From assembly GCA_030512335.1 (NCBI GenBank), contig JAULSU010000007.1, positions 3,472,001-3,536,000 of the forward strand: DNA of 64,000 bases, given 5' to 3'. The stretch is from Immersiella caudata (Eukaryota; Ascomycota; Sordariomycetes; Sordariales; Lasiosphaeriaceae). The translations under genes and the position numbers were made by a program. Positions 10,102 to 20,503 of the stretch are shown here, piece after piece (positions within the stretch are counted from its first letter, which is position 1; each line of letters opens with the position of its first letter). The notes below the pieces were generated by a model. It did no database searches. It had not been told where the DNA came from and saw nothing but the letters and a program-made list of their open reading frames with translations.

Positions 10102-11529
10102 CTATTGTTCTCGGTCGGGGAGGTGCAAAAACAACCAGAGCATCAGTAGATCGTAGGTTGCTTTCATTGCTCCTGCACCGCCAAGCGCGACGATCCAGAG
10201 CCCTTTGCTCGAGAGCACACCCGTGGCGCCAAGCCCTCCCGACTGTGCCAACGTCTTGACGACGTTGACTACTCCCAAAACGGCCGTTCTTTCTCCAGGG
10301 AGAACTGCAGCAGATAAAAAGGCTTGTCTAGGTGCTTGATCCATGCTCTTCGTGCAGGCGCCCAGGGAGAGAAAAGCCATGGCGACCCATGTCCCAGCAG
10401 CCGTCGCTGGCGGCAGTGCGGTTAGTGTTAAAAACACTGTCGATGGCAGATGGGTGAACACCATGGTCTTGATCAGACCGATTCGGCGAGCGATCGGGAG
10501 GGCGAAGAGGGCTGAGAGTGACCCGAGAATGTTGGTGATGAAGAAGAGCGTGCCGAGCGTGGCCGGGGTGAGCGAGTGAACCGTGGTGAAAAAGTAAGTA
10601 AGCCAACCCTGAGAGGCCATTCCGGAGGCAAACGAATCGAGGGTGAACAGCAGCAGAAGCCGATACAATATGGACCGAGAGGTTGGGGAGATGTGGGGTA
10701 AAAGCGAGCTGAAGCGTTGGATGAGAGACGGTTTGGGGTCGAGGTCGCCCTCGTCGGCCTCCTGCGCTCGCTGTCCCTCGTCGACTGCTCCGTAAGAAAC
10801 CGCCGCCCCACCGCTTGGCTCAGCGGGAACTGGTTGGTATTGACCGCGAACACCCCCCAGCTCAACGCCCGAGCTCAGGGACAGGACAAGAAGCAGCTTG
10901 GCAGCACCTAAAGCCCCGTAGACGACGAAAACTGCTCTATATGCGCGGTTCGTGTCCCAGCCTTCTCTTCCCTCGAGAGTTTGAACGAGCAACCCGGATG
11001 TCAAGGCCCCCAGCGCGGCGCCAGCTGTACCAAAAAGCGTGTACCAGGCAAACACGTCGCTGCGGTCCTCCTTGGCCGTCAGTTGCGCCAGAATCGACTC
11101 TTCCACGGCGCGAAACGGTCCGATTTCGCTGCCACTCGGACTGATAACCCCAAACACGCTGGCAACTAACAGCAACCAGTAATTCTTGGTGACAGAGAAA
11201 ATGAACCCGCTTGCGGCCATAAGTACGGCGCCAAAGGAGAGAATCCATCGCCTTCCGACCTGGTCCGTCACCACCGTCAGCAGCGAGCTAACGACGGCGT
11301 CGCCGAGGAGCGTCAGTGTCATGAAAAGCCCGATCCGATCATCGGAGAGACCCAAGCCAGAAAGAAAGTGGGCAAGAACAAGAAAAGAAGCGCCGTAGGC
11401 GAAAAGTCGCACAAAGCGCTGGAGGCACAGGATCTTGGTGTTGCGGCATGACTGCAGAATAGTCCTAATGCCGCTTTCCGTCGCAAGTCGCGAGCCCCAT
11501 GACCCGAGAAGTCGGATCCCCAAAGTCAT
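10102..11529 (-). CDS. MFS transporter
   Basis: A single exon of 475 residues encodes about 12 hydrophobic helices. The loop after the second helix carries TDQVGRRWIL, the MFS motif A (DxxGRR) between helices 2 and 3. A second half begins after a hydrophilic loop at residues 240-275 (PAEPSGGAAVSYGAVDEGQ), as in 6+6 MFS folds, and QAPRQAFL near residue 395 is typical of a family branch found in many ascomycetes. It should move a small solute across a membrane, but the sequence does not show the substrate or the direction. The start at 11529 puts a short basic segment before helix 1. Gene order gives no metabolic clue. Confidence 0.85.
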   Translation of the reverse strand: MTLGIRLLGSWGSRLATESGIRTILQSCRNTKILCLQRFVRLFAYGASFLVLAHFLSGLGLSDDRIGLFMTLTLLGDAVVSSLLTVVTDQVGRRWILSFGAVLMAASGFIFSVTKNYWLLLVASVFGVISPSGSEIGPFRAVEESILAQLTAKEDRSDVFAWYTLFGTAGAALGALTSGLLVQTLEGREGWDTNRAYRAVFVVYGALGAAKLLLVLSLSSGVELGGVRGQYQPVPAEPSGGAAVSYGAVDEGQRAQEADEGDLDPKPSLIQRFSSLLPHISPTSRSILYRLLLLFTLDSFASGMASQGWLTYFFTTVHSLTPATLGTLFFITNILGSLSALFALPIARRIGLIKTMVFTHLPSTVFLTLTALPPATAAGTWVAMAFLSLGACTKSMDQAPRQAFLSAAVLPGERTAVLGVVNVVKTLAQSGGLGATGVLSSKGLWIVALGGAGAMKATYDLLMLWLFLHLPDREQ

Positions 11530-11989
11530 GTCGTCAATTCCGGGCTGTTTGTGTCGCAGGAGAGAAGAGAGGTTGGTTTAAAATTTTGTAGTGGGGAATA
11601 AGCAAATCAGGAAAGTACGACTTCGGCCGATGACGCGTAAATCCGAGGCACCGACAATCCTTCAGTTTGAGGTCCACTAGAAGTGCGTCAATTTCCTCTG
11701 TGGCAGTTTGAGCCCCTGAAGTGCCCAAATCCCAACATTCCTCACCCTCCATTTGCACCTTGTTTAACAATCAGCGAACCAATTCCTCAACTAATTCCCA
11801 AATAACCCCTTTCTCCCACCACTCAACAGCCGCATTTATGCCCGGCCATAACTGCATTATGCCAACAAATCACAAAGAAAGATTCGCACCCACAACCCCA
11901 CGATCCATCAAGAACGCATTCCCAATTCCCTTCCCAATCACCAATTAACAATAACCAACAAAAACAACGAAAGCCTCCAAATCCCGCCA
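11530..11989. other. Intergenic
   Basis: This is the promoter of the MFS gene joined to the 3' flank of the next gene. It is rich in A and C runs (11740-11970). No feature was recognised. Confidence 0.4.
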
Positions 11990-12733
11990 TCACCAAATCC
12001 AAGGCAAAAATCTAGCCCTCGTCCTTCTATAGTCCTCCCACTCCTCCCCAAACTCCGCCTTCAACATCCTCTCCTCCTCCCTCACCCTCATCCCCAACAT
12101 CCACAACAACATCCCCGCATACACGGGCGCCACCACCCTCTCCACCGCCTTCCCAATCACCTCCCACCCCTCCGGTATCCAACACCCCAGCGCGCCCTCC
12201 CTTCTATAAAGCAGCACCATCGGCGCAACGAATATCACCGCTGCGCCCGTGTAGCTGGGATGTTGGAGGTACTTGTAAATTCCAGTTTTTACCAATCCAT
12301 TTTGAGGTGGTGCGAGTGTGAAAGTGAATGATTTCCCCAACGTTCTAAAAGGGATCACGCGAAGGGGTAATCCCACGCCGAGGATCAGCACGATGGGGAT
12401 GGCGGTGGAGGCGGACCAGGAGATGAGATTTTGATTGAGAGAGTTTGCGCCGTGGCGGAGGAGCCAAGAGGGGGAGTTCGGATACGTCAAGGCGAGACCG
12501 ACGGTGTGGAGGGCGAGGAAGCCGATGGGGGCGTTGATGAGGTCGTTGAAGGTGCCTTTTGTGGTGGTTTGGCGGAACTTGTGGAGAGAGGAGGCGTTGG
12601 GGTCGATTTTGACGGCGGTGGGCGGGGGTGGGTGCGGAGGGGTGAGGCCGATTTTGCAGGCGGCAGCGGTGGCGAGGATGGCGGTTGCGAAGCTTACTTG
12701 GGAGAGGGAGGGGAGTTGGAATTGGGAGGCCAT
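11990..12733 (-). CDS. ICMT/PEMT-type integral membrane methyltransferase
   Basis: A single exon encodes 247 residues. The C-terminal half has the isoprenylcysteine carboxyl methyltransferase pattern: GIYKYLQHPSYTG (a [K/R]xPxYxG-like cofactor-site motif) followed by a hydrophobic pair and the ending REEERMLKAEFGEEWEDYRRTRARFLPW. The RxxxEE...Y..Y/R..R...P pattern is diagnostic of this family. At least four membrane segments are visible. Family members transfer a methyl group from S-adenosylmethionine inside the membrane. True STE14 orthologues act on prenylated proteins, but many fungal paralogues have unknown substrates, and this protein looks like such a paralogue. The first 30 residues are a weak anchor. 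The 3' part has a strong C bias on the plus strand, giving Arg/Glu-rich composition. Confidence 0.8.
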   Translation of the reverse strand: MASQFQLPSLSQVSFATAILATAAACKIGLTPPHPPPPTAVKIDPNASSLHKFRQTTTKGTFNDLINAPIGFLALHTVGLALTYPNSPSWLLRHGANSLNQNLISWSASTAIPIVLILGVGLPLRVIPFRTLGKSFTFTLAPPQNGLVKTGIYKYLQHPSYTGAAVIFVAPMVLLYRREGALGCWIPEGWEVIGKAVERVVAPVYAGMLLWMLGMRVREEERMLKAEFGEEWEDYRRTRARFLPWIW

Positions 12734-13303
12734 GGTGGTGGTTTGGGTGCAGGGGGTTTATTAATTTGGAGGTGAACTAGGGACAGCGTGAAGAAAGGGG
12801 GCGAGAAATTCACAGACGGTGGAAGTTTGGACTGCTAACGGGGATACCGCTTTGATCGCCGACATTGAATGCGGGGACGCAGGTTCCCGCCTGACGTCTA
12901 CTGTCAATGTATGCGGGCAGAGTGCAATGCATGGTGCTCCGAGAGTAGCTAAGCCAAGGCATCCCTGAACCTCCTATGGGAGCTCTGGGATTGACTTGCT
13001 TCCGACGACTAATACCGATTTGTGTTGGCCGTGTGCATGGCGCCCCAAGACGATTTTGGCCATTCAACTCACCTGACCCCTAAGGCTTCTAGCTTCATGT
13101 AGGGAAGTGCGAGCTGTCGCCACGTTTCTGAAGAGATAATAGCGGTCTGTACGTGTCATGATGCGCATCTGTAACTTGCGGCGTGGTGTCTGACTTTCAT
13201 TTCTTCCCGACAGCCTCTCAATGAGAGATGTGTCAGTGCAATCTATGAACAATTAAAAGCTATATCTTTCAATCTCCCATTACGCTGCTCGTAACTCCAG
13301 CTC
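12734..13303. other. Intergenic
   Basis: This is the promoter of the methyltransferase and the 3' flank of the next gene. Nothing recognised. Confidence 0.4.
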
Positions 13304-14365
13304 TCACCTAGACGCGCGATACTCACGCATCTCATCCTTCCTCCCAATCCACTCCTGCTGAGGTGTTATAAGGTGCCTCTCCCTGCTCGGTGATGACCAG
13401 TCCTTCGGAGCATCACTGCCTTGCAACTCTGGGGTTACCGGGGCCACGGTAGATGCGTCTAGCTCGGACACCGGCTGGTATGTGGCTTCGCTGCCTGCAT
13501 ATCCCGAAATCTGCGACCCTCGCGGTAGCGGGCTCCCTGCGCTGCTATACGCCGATGAGATGATCGAGTCGTGCGGCTTGTAGCCGGGAAAAAGCTGCTG
13601 GGTTGACGGCGGAGAGCCAGGAGGGCTCACGGTGTATGGAAAGGTCGGTGTTTGTGGAGCTGGAAACCAGTCAGTCTCTGGCGTCTTCTCTGAATCACTT
13701 CGGCACTTACATGGAAAGGCAGCCGGCAGGTTCGGGCTCCCGCCAGGCTGCACTCCTCCCGGATACGACACCAGCCCAGCCGGAACGTAGGGGGATTCAA
13801 ATGAGGTCCTTTTCTCCTTTTTCCTCCTGCACCATCCACATTTGTAGATGATGAATCCCACAATAACCATCAAGAGTAGCGCGCTACCAACGGCGATGCC
13901 CGCGACTGCCCCGGTTGACCAACTAGAGCTACTAGCCACTTCAGGGACGCCTGTCGGTATCGGCAACGAAGTTGATGTTGGATCTGCGGGCTCTGCTCCC
14001 ATGGTGATGAACACGGCCCTGGACGTGGCGTTCGAACTCAAGCTCGCGGCTGCCAGATCGGAGGATGGACACGACCCCTGAGCGCACGGGTTGGTGCTGC
14101 AGCAGCCGAGAAATGGCGGCAGATTCTTCTGGCATGTGTACCAGAGCGCCGACGACCCAGATCCTCCAGCGCATTGTTGTGCAGGTATTTCGCTGTAGCT
14201 GTCTCCAGAGAATGAAGCGGTTCGAAGATTGCTCTTGGGGCAGTTGCCCGACCCATCGGCGCATGGGTTCGTCGTGCAGCACCCGATAAATTCGGTTGCG
14301 TTATTTTGGCAGATGTAAAACGAGCCGCCTGCTGGGCAACTGAGACCCAACAAAGACACGGCCAT
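13304..14365 (-). CDS. Single-pass membrane protein with duplicated Cys-rich ectodomain
   Basis: I model two exons, 13711-14365 and 13304-13659, giving 336 residues. The 51-nt segment 13660-13710 has a perfect GTAAGT donor, a CTGAC branch site and a CCAG acceptor. Its length keeps frame, so the gene also reads through unspliced. The start at 14365 (MAVSLLGLSC) is preferred over an in-frame codon 50 residues upstream. Two repeats carry GCC[TS]TNPCA, each preceded by [FW]Y.CQ. A stalk rich in Ser/Thr leads to one helix (GAVAGIAVGSALLLMVIVGF), then a KCGWCRRKKEK stop-transfer and a Pro/Ser-rich cytoplasmic tail. Proteins of this plan occur widely in filamentous fungi as putative cell-surface sensors. 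The function is not established. Confidence 0.8.
   Translation of the reverse strand: MAVSLLGLSCPAGGSFYICQNNATEFIGCCTTNPCADGSGNCPKSNLRTASFSGDSYSEIPAQQCAGGSGSSALWYTCQKNLPPFLGCCSTNPCAQGSCPSSDLAAASLSSNATSRAVFITMGAEPADPTSTSLPIPTGVPEVASSSSWSTGAVAGIAVGSALLLMVIVGFIIYKCGWCRRKKEKRTSFESPYVPAGLVSYPGGVQPGGSPNLPAAFPCKCRSDSEKTPETDWFPAPQTPTFPYTVSPPGSPPSTQQLFPGYKPHDSIISSAYSSAGSPLPRGSQISGYAGSEATYQPVSELDASTVAPVTPELQGSDAPKDWSSPSRERHLITPQQEWIGRKDEMREYRASR
13660..13710 (-). other. In-frame 51-nt intron (retention possible)
   Basis: Donor GTAAGT, branch CTGAC about 12 nt from the CAG acceptor, length 17 codons with no stop. Splicing joins CCA-T|CT-CCA and gives a shorter Pro-rich tail. Retention adds a segment containing two Cys. 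Confidence 0.75.
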
Positions 14366-15445
14366 GTTGCGAGTGGCCTTGGGATCTGACCCCAATGGCA
14401 GCGATCGGGCGGATGGTGCGTGGGGTTGTTGGCGCCACAGAGTTTTTGTTTCGTGGAAGAGGAATCCGAGTGGAAGCGTGTCTGGGGCGATACCAACTCG
14501 TGAAATAAGTTCCACCGCGTCGGGAGCTCGTGTGGCTCTTCTGTGCTGCCTCCATTGTTAGGTCTGACATATGGCTGAGCCACACTTACACCAGCATCCT
14601 TCAGGCCTGCAGCCTCCCGGATAAAGATGCACAACAATTTCCGATGCGTCGATTCCGACGAGAAGAAAACCCTGCTGCGCAAAGTCAAGGTTTTGCGCCA
14701 TTTGGGTCCATTTGTTGCGCAGCGTAACTTTGTCCGCGTCCCTCCATGCCGGTGAAGTTCCTGCAAGGTTGAGCGCTGGTCACGAGCGAGCGTCAAGTTC
14801 TTCGGTTTCAGTGGGCTGTCCCACTTTGACCGGATTCCCGGGTCACTCACTGCCCTGCTGACTTTGGCGACCAAATCCACTGTAGCGTGGCGAACTGCGA
14901 ATCCTCCGAGAATAGGCGACATTCCATTGGTAGAGCCCTGTGGGAAGTGCGAGTGCGAGCCTTTAGCCTCGGGATTACCCAGTGATGTGCACAGCCCCCC
15001 GGGGATGCGAGATGATTGCATACGACACTAGGATTCCACAACTTTCACCCTGGCAGTTTTCTTCTTCGATGCTGTGTTGACAAGGTGATCGGAATCAGGG
15101 CGCACAACAGTGTGGTAAGTGATCTTCCAATCATCAGTCGAAGAAGGGCATACTTTGACAGAAAATTCCCCTCTTGTGCCGCCGAGCCACGCGGTGAGGA
15201 CCGACTAGAACTTCTTGTGCTCTTCGACTGATGCTCGCCGCTCCTCTCCGGTTTTTGACAGGTTGCAGTAACACAATACAACGCAGAGGTTGTACAATGC
15301 GAGTAAATCAGTGCATACGACCCGGGCAAAGGCTCCGGGCGAGGAGAGGAGAGAACTGAAGATATTTGAAAGGGAATTAAAACAATTCCTTTGGCCTCAG
15401 ATGGGAGTCGAGAATGGAGATGAGCAAAGCCAACTTCGAATCGAA
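14366..15445. other. Intergenic, divergent promoter region
   Basis: About 1.1 kb lies between divergent genes. A 327-codon frame on the minus strand overlaps this area and the coding exon, but it has no motifs and lies out of frame with the Cys-repeat gene, so I treat it as a shadow. Confidence 0.4.
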
Positions 15446-16344
15446 ATGTGTCGCTTTCTGTTGAGTCTCCAAGCTGCGCTCATCGCTGGGGTCGTCGCCC
15501 AAAACATCCCTCCTAGAGATGTGTTTGGGTGGCGTAACGAAGGCGGGAATGTAGGTACCCGATAATGACGCCGGTTGCCATGGGCTGACCCGGATGCTAG
15601 GCATCAGAGCCCAAGAAAGCCGCCGTGGCGTCAAGGCCAACAAGACACGATAGGAACCGGTACGCGTCCGCCGCACAGTTCTCCTGCGAATCTCTCGCCA
15701 CCGGCCTCAACACCGAGGACTGTGAGTACATGGCTTCCATAGGCATACGCGCGCAGGGCGAGAACGCGGTGGCGTTGGGGCCCAACGGGACAGGCATTTG
15801 GCTCGGTATGGACGGACCGAACACGTTCACGTTCATCAACATTGCCGAAGTGCCGATGATCCTCATCATGTGGTATCGCGGGCCGGGGGACGATCAGGCG
15901 TCTTTTGTGAATGCGCGTGCTCCCACCATCAGCTACTCGCTTCCGACTCGAAACAGCGCGGTCGGGATATCGCTGGCAAACGGAGTGCCGGGTGGATGGT
16001 CGATGCTCTACAACCACACCACGCCTCTGACAAGATACGGGCAGGTTGACAACACCTTTGGCGAGTTCAGCACTGGCGAATGGGCAACTATCGACGTCTC
16101 AAGGCTGGTGAAGATGACGGGCAACGCGATGACCGTCTCGGTATCGGGTGGATGTGTGGCTGACATGGGCCAATGTGCGTATGCGTGCGACACGGATACC
16201 GACTCTTGCGGTGACGCGGGAACGTACAATCTCCTCGGCTGCAGAGGCACCAACGCGGTGCAGTCTGTTGATCCGGATGGGAATCCCACGGGAGGGTGTC
16301 AGGGATGGTCCAATGGTGGCCATTTGGATATCTTCATGATGTAG
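15446..16344 (+). CDS. Secreted protein of unknown family
   Basis: Two exons, 15446-15550 and 15601-16344, encode 282 residues. The 50-nt intron has GTAGGT, a CTGACC branch site and a CTAG acceptor, and both junctions are in phase 0. The first exon begins MCRFLLSLQAALIAGVVAQ, a signal peptide, and this fixes the start. The mature part has no membrane helix. The C-terminal third is Cys-containing (GGCVADMGQCAYACD, DSCGD, LGCRG, GGCQGW) with short spacings that suggest disulfides. The middle is beta-rich with Gly and Thr. I do not recognise the family. It resembles in style the secreted, effector-like proteins of plant-associated fungi, but that is only an inference from signal peptide, size and Cys. 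Confidence 0.75.
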
Positions 16345-16676
16345 GGCTACGCTCAGTACCGGGTTGGCGGGCATTTCCGGCGGAGATGCACAGGTGTATG
16401 TTTGTTTCCTTCGAGAAGTGGAGTTGGATACCTGGATCGGGCGTGTCTTTGGCAGGCGGAGGTTTCGAATCGCAATAGCCGGGGGGGGTTTCGTAGATCC
16501 ATAGCCTTGTTTCATTCGAATGAATGACTTGGCCCACATTCACCGACCACGCAGTACTATAATAAGGAGCTCTCTGGCGGAGACAGAGAGCCACCAAGCA
16601 GTTCAGGCCGGCAGTTACAGCCCCTATTGTCTCTGCAGATTCCAGTGTGCGGTGTTTCTGGCAGGAACTACTTACG
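16345..16676. other. Intergenic
   Basis: Convergent flank between the secreted-protein gene and the broken gene. A GTAAGT donor-like site follows directly after the last stop of the broken frame, so the original gene may have extended here. Confidence 0.4.
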
Positions 16677-17576
16677 TCAATGATTAAGAGATCTGCCGGT
16701 GCAAGTACTCGGTGCTTGCGCGCCAGCAGCAAGCTCTGCAGCCGAACGACAGAAATCGGTGGGCAGCCGAGCAGCTCCGATAAAATCGGAGACGTACAAG
16801 GCAAGTTGTCCGTCGGGTTGCTGAGGGAGCTTCTCGTCATATATTGTATCAAAGTGCTGCATCCAAGCATCTGTGGTACTGTCGTCGGCGATACGCAAAC
16901 TGACCGTCACCCATTTCGCACATGGATATTGAATCTTGAAGGCAGCTCCAGCCCGAATCTCTCCCTCGGCAGCCTCAATGTGCTGGACCATCTAGCGTTC
17001 CACGTGGCTACGAGACTCGCTGTACGGGACCTCGCAGACGAAGCTGAGGAGCTTGTCATGGAGAGAACCCAGAGAAATGTCAGCTTGCTTGAGGATTTTT
17101 CCCTCTTTCTCGATCGGTGATGTCCCCACCTTGAGTATCGTTTTCATAATGTAGTCGCGAATGGTGGCGTCCGGAATCGCGACGACAAATCGACCAAGGC
17201 CGGTCTCGATATCCCCTTCGGTGCCGTTCTGGCATAGGTAATGCAGCTTCGTTTCCACCGTGATGTCGATGTAAGCGGTGCCCGAATGGTAGTCGTATTC
17301 CGAGCGGCGGATCTGCGGCCGGTCGGGCTCCTCCAGTTTTCAGTCCAGGGTCGCGCAGAGGGGCAACACGAGGTCGACCGAGCAGCGCAGGCTGAGGATC
17401 GATTCAGTACCGTTGCGGTGCGCGTCGACAATGAACTCGAGGATCTGGTTCAAGGTGAAGCTGTCCACGAAAACTATGTCAACCGATTGATCGTCATCGA
17501 ACCGAGCCGAGAGAGGAAGCGAAGCCATTCCTGCAGCCGCAGCTGCCGTCGTCTCGGGAGAACGGCGCGCAGCCAT
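16677..17576 (-). pseudogene. Broken gene of unknown family, two in-frame stop codons
   Basis: Three consecutive open segments (17340-17576, 16992-17258 extended upstream to 17339, and 16677-16991) are all in the same frame. They are separated only by TGA at 17340-17342 and TAG at 16992-16994. Together they give about 300 codons with even, protein-like composition, for example KLEEPDRPQIRRSEYDYHSG right after the TGA and DAWMQHFDTIYDEKLPQQ further on. No GT-AG intron of sensible length removes either stop. The TAG sits where CpA to TpA change of a TGG or CAG codon would create it, as in repeat-induced point mutation; the TGA is less typical. A start ATG in good context (GCCATGG on the plus strand) is present. 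The family is not recognised. Either it is a recent pseudogene, or the stops are sequence errors or readthrough sites. Confidence 0.6.
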
Positions 17577-19202
17577 GGTGGTGGATGGGTGTTGCGCGTG
17601 GCAGAATTAGGTTGGATGGATTGTAGTACTGGTACTGAGCTTTTGGTGGGACCTTGGAGGCTCGCTGGCCGATGGGTGATGCTTTGTGATGGTCTGGGCG
17701 CGAGGTTGTCCCGAGGATAGCCAAAGCTAAGCGCAGACAGGAAGCGGGAAACAGCCAACTCCAGGCCAATAGTCACTGGCGCAAACTGCAAACCTCGGGC
17801 CCACAATTCGCTGAGGACCTTTCATCCCAACCCTTGTCAGGGCCAGATTCACAACTCCCAAGATTCACTCGCATGGGCTAAGAAACTTTCCTTTGTCCAA
17901 GCACGGCGTGCGCAGCAGGTTTTGGCACTAGGTCATTCATTTACTGGTACCACAAACTGTGGCCTGCCTTGGCTCTCCCCTCTTACCATTGCTTCTGCAA
18001 AGGTTTGGCGGAAGCCCAAGCGCTCTGGGAATACTGCGAACCGTTCGCTGCCCCGCCGATTAGACACCTCTCTGGGTCCAAAGAGAAATCGTCGTACGCC
18101 CTCTTGTCTTCTCCGCCGCCTCTGCCTCAATCTAAAGGCCTGATCTGACTATCCGTTCGGCGGAGACAACGAAGCCGGACGCCAAGCCCTCACCACATCC
18201 TCTGTTGCGCACAGAGCTTTCCAGCGAGCCAGTCGCATTCGGCCCCGCCACTTCTTCACGATCTCATCTGACGACCAGGCGCGACGCAACCCGTATTCTA
18301 GTCCCATCTTGATCCCTTCGACCGCTTTGTCCGCGGTGTAGGAGCGCATCGAGGGGCGGCATTGCTGCGACTGATCGCCATGAGCTAGGGTTGGCATCCC
18401 GGAAGTTTGGGCATTGTGAGACGAGGAGTCCGAGCTCTGACACGGCAGAACCTGCACGCTCCCCAAGTCTGCCTCCCGATTTCCAAATCAAGGGTCCCGG
18501 TGCTCGGGTCGACGACATCTGATGTTATCGTCGCGTGTCAAGCGAATCTGACAAGGCGGCCTTTTGTCCGATGGGGGTTCTCGCCCGTGCCAAGTTCCCG
18601 ATTCACACGTGTCGGACGCCCAGACACAAAGACCCTGGGTCACCGGAGGCTTTCGGTAGGCGATCCGTCGCACGGCATCTCCCTATCCACCCACAGCACC
18701 CCCTTGCATTGGGACTGCAGTCCAAGATCGCCTGGTTCCGACAGTGGGATCACCTTGATTCGTCTCGTTTCCCTACTCCTCACTGTTTACCCAAAATGGA
18801 GGGGAAGCAAGTCCGGGGAATCCATGGGGGACGGCACATCCAATATCTCGGCAGCAGTCCCACCTCCCGTCTCCACGTTGGAAGATCTGCTTTTGACCTC
18901 TTTTCTCCGTTTTCTCCACAAATTTCGCCATCCTCATGACACTATCTGCAGGTTGGAGTGTCTCGTTGTTGGTCAGGTAGGACAGTCGGAAGCCTTCGGC
19001 CTGCCGACGACTGTACCTGATGTCTGGCATCCTCGCAGCTAGCCTCACAGCAGCCGACTTCACCGGCGACACGTTCTTCACGACACCCATTGCCTCGCAC
19101 TCGAGGTTCCGAAATGGTACAGGCTTTCGCGGCAATAACAGGCCACACTCGAACAGGACGGCTCAAAACACTGGCGGCTCATCGCCGTTCCGGGTCACTC
19201 AG
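17577..19202. other. Long intergenic stretch with a possible ORF remnant
   Basis: About 1.6 kb holds no recognised gene. On the minus strand, 18149 to about 18340 encodes a charged helical stretch (RSYTADKAVEGIKMGLEYG, WSSDEIVKKWRGRMRLARWK) ending at a stop, without a clear ATG-led gene around it. It may be a fragment of a lost gene. The remainder shows nothing. Confidence 0.35.
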
Positions 19203-20503
19203 ATGGAGGACTATGGCCCGCAGGTCAACTTCGTAATATGGCTGTTGACGGCGCTCTCTGCTGCCTTTCTCGCGTTGCGGGTGTACTGCAAGTTTTTGAG
19301 ACACCGCGGCTTGTGGTGGGATGACTATGTTCTCATTGCCTCATGGGTGAGCATTCTCCACGACCAGACTGTCCAGCATTCAGCTAAACACATGTTGCCA
19401 GATTTCCCTGGTCATGTCGGACTCCTTCGTCTCGGTGGCCATCAATATGGGCTTCGGGCGCCCCTTATCACAGTTCAACAGCAGACTGCTTAACCAGTTT
19501 CTCCTGATGACAAACCTGGCGGGGACCTTCTCTATACTTGCGGCCTGCTGGAGCAAGACATCTTTCGCCATCACCGTTCTGCGAATATCGTCGGGATGGG
19601 TCAAGTGGCTTATTTGGTTCATCATCATCACCGTGAATCTGTCGCTCGGGACTGCGGTCGCTATAACATGGGGTCAATGCACGCCGATTGAGAAGACATG
19701 GCAACCAAGGCTTCAGGGACAATGCTGGCCTAAAGATATCCAGATATGGTACAACATCTACACTGCCAGTAGGTGCTCGTTACCTTTCACCTTGAGATTG
19801 ACTGCGTTGCTGACCTGTTTAGTTTATTCCGGAACGATGGATATTGTTCTCGCTGTCATCCCATGGAAGGTCATTTGGACTCTCACGATGAACAAGAAGG
19901 AAAAGTTTGGAGTGCTCGTGGCGATGAGCATGGGGATATTGTGAGTGACTCGTCGCCTTGCAAAGTTCAAAGCTAACACCACACAGTGCCGGGATCACAT
20001 CCATCATCAAACTCACGCAGCTACCCGCCATATCGAACGCGAACTTTACGGATTCGCCGGCACAGCTGGTTATCCTTGGCGTCGCCGAAAGCGCTATCAC
20101 AATCATCGCTGCTTCGATTCCGATCCTCCGCGCTTTACTCCGCGATGGCCGGCCACCGGCCGGCCCCGCAGACTTCTACCACAGCTTCGACCTGTACACC
20201 GGGACAGAGAATACACGAGGCACCGGACGTAGCAGCACTGTGATCACCTCAAGATCTCGCAGCACCAGCCGCACGAGCAAGGAATACCAACCCACCGGAC
20301 ATTTCCGACAACTCAGCAAGCTGAGCCACTTCAGCGGGCTCAGCGTTGGCTTCATCACCAACCGAAGCGGACCCAACAGTAACCGGAACAGTGAGGCAGG
20401 CTTTGGCGGTCCGGAACCGCCGCCGGGGAAGATCCTCAAAGAGGAGGAAATAATGATTGAGTATGAGCCGAGCCGAGCGGTAGTCATCGGCAGGGCAATG
20501 TGA
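19203..20503 (+). CDS. PTH11-like / fungal rhodopsin-domain seven-helix membrane protein
   Basis: Four exons (19203-19346, 19402-19768, 19823-19940, 19987-20503) encode 381 residues. The introns are 55, 54 and 46 nt with GTGAGC, GTAGGT and GTGAGT donors, branch sites GCTAA or CTGAC, and AG acceptors, and all phases agree. Seven helices are visible between residues 8 and 285. Family marks include LRVYCKFLRHRGLWWDDYVL after helix 1, a Cys pair in the extracellular loop (WGQCTP, GQCWP), and YSGTMDIVLAVIPWKVIW followed by KKEKFGVLVAMSMG. No CFEM domain precedes it. The C-terminal tail (about 100 residues) is Ser/Arg-rich and cytosolic. Some family members act as G-protein-coupled sensors in plant pathogens; most are uncharacterised. 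An in-frame upstream ATG at 19020 could add 61 residues. Confidence 0.88.

Noticed and set aside
14038..15021. 327-codon minus-strand frame
   Set aside because: It overlaps the Cys-repeat gene in another frame and has no domain or consistent composition; it probably reads through leader and promoter DNA.
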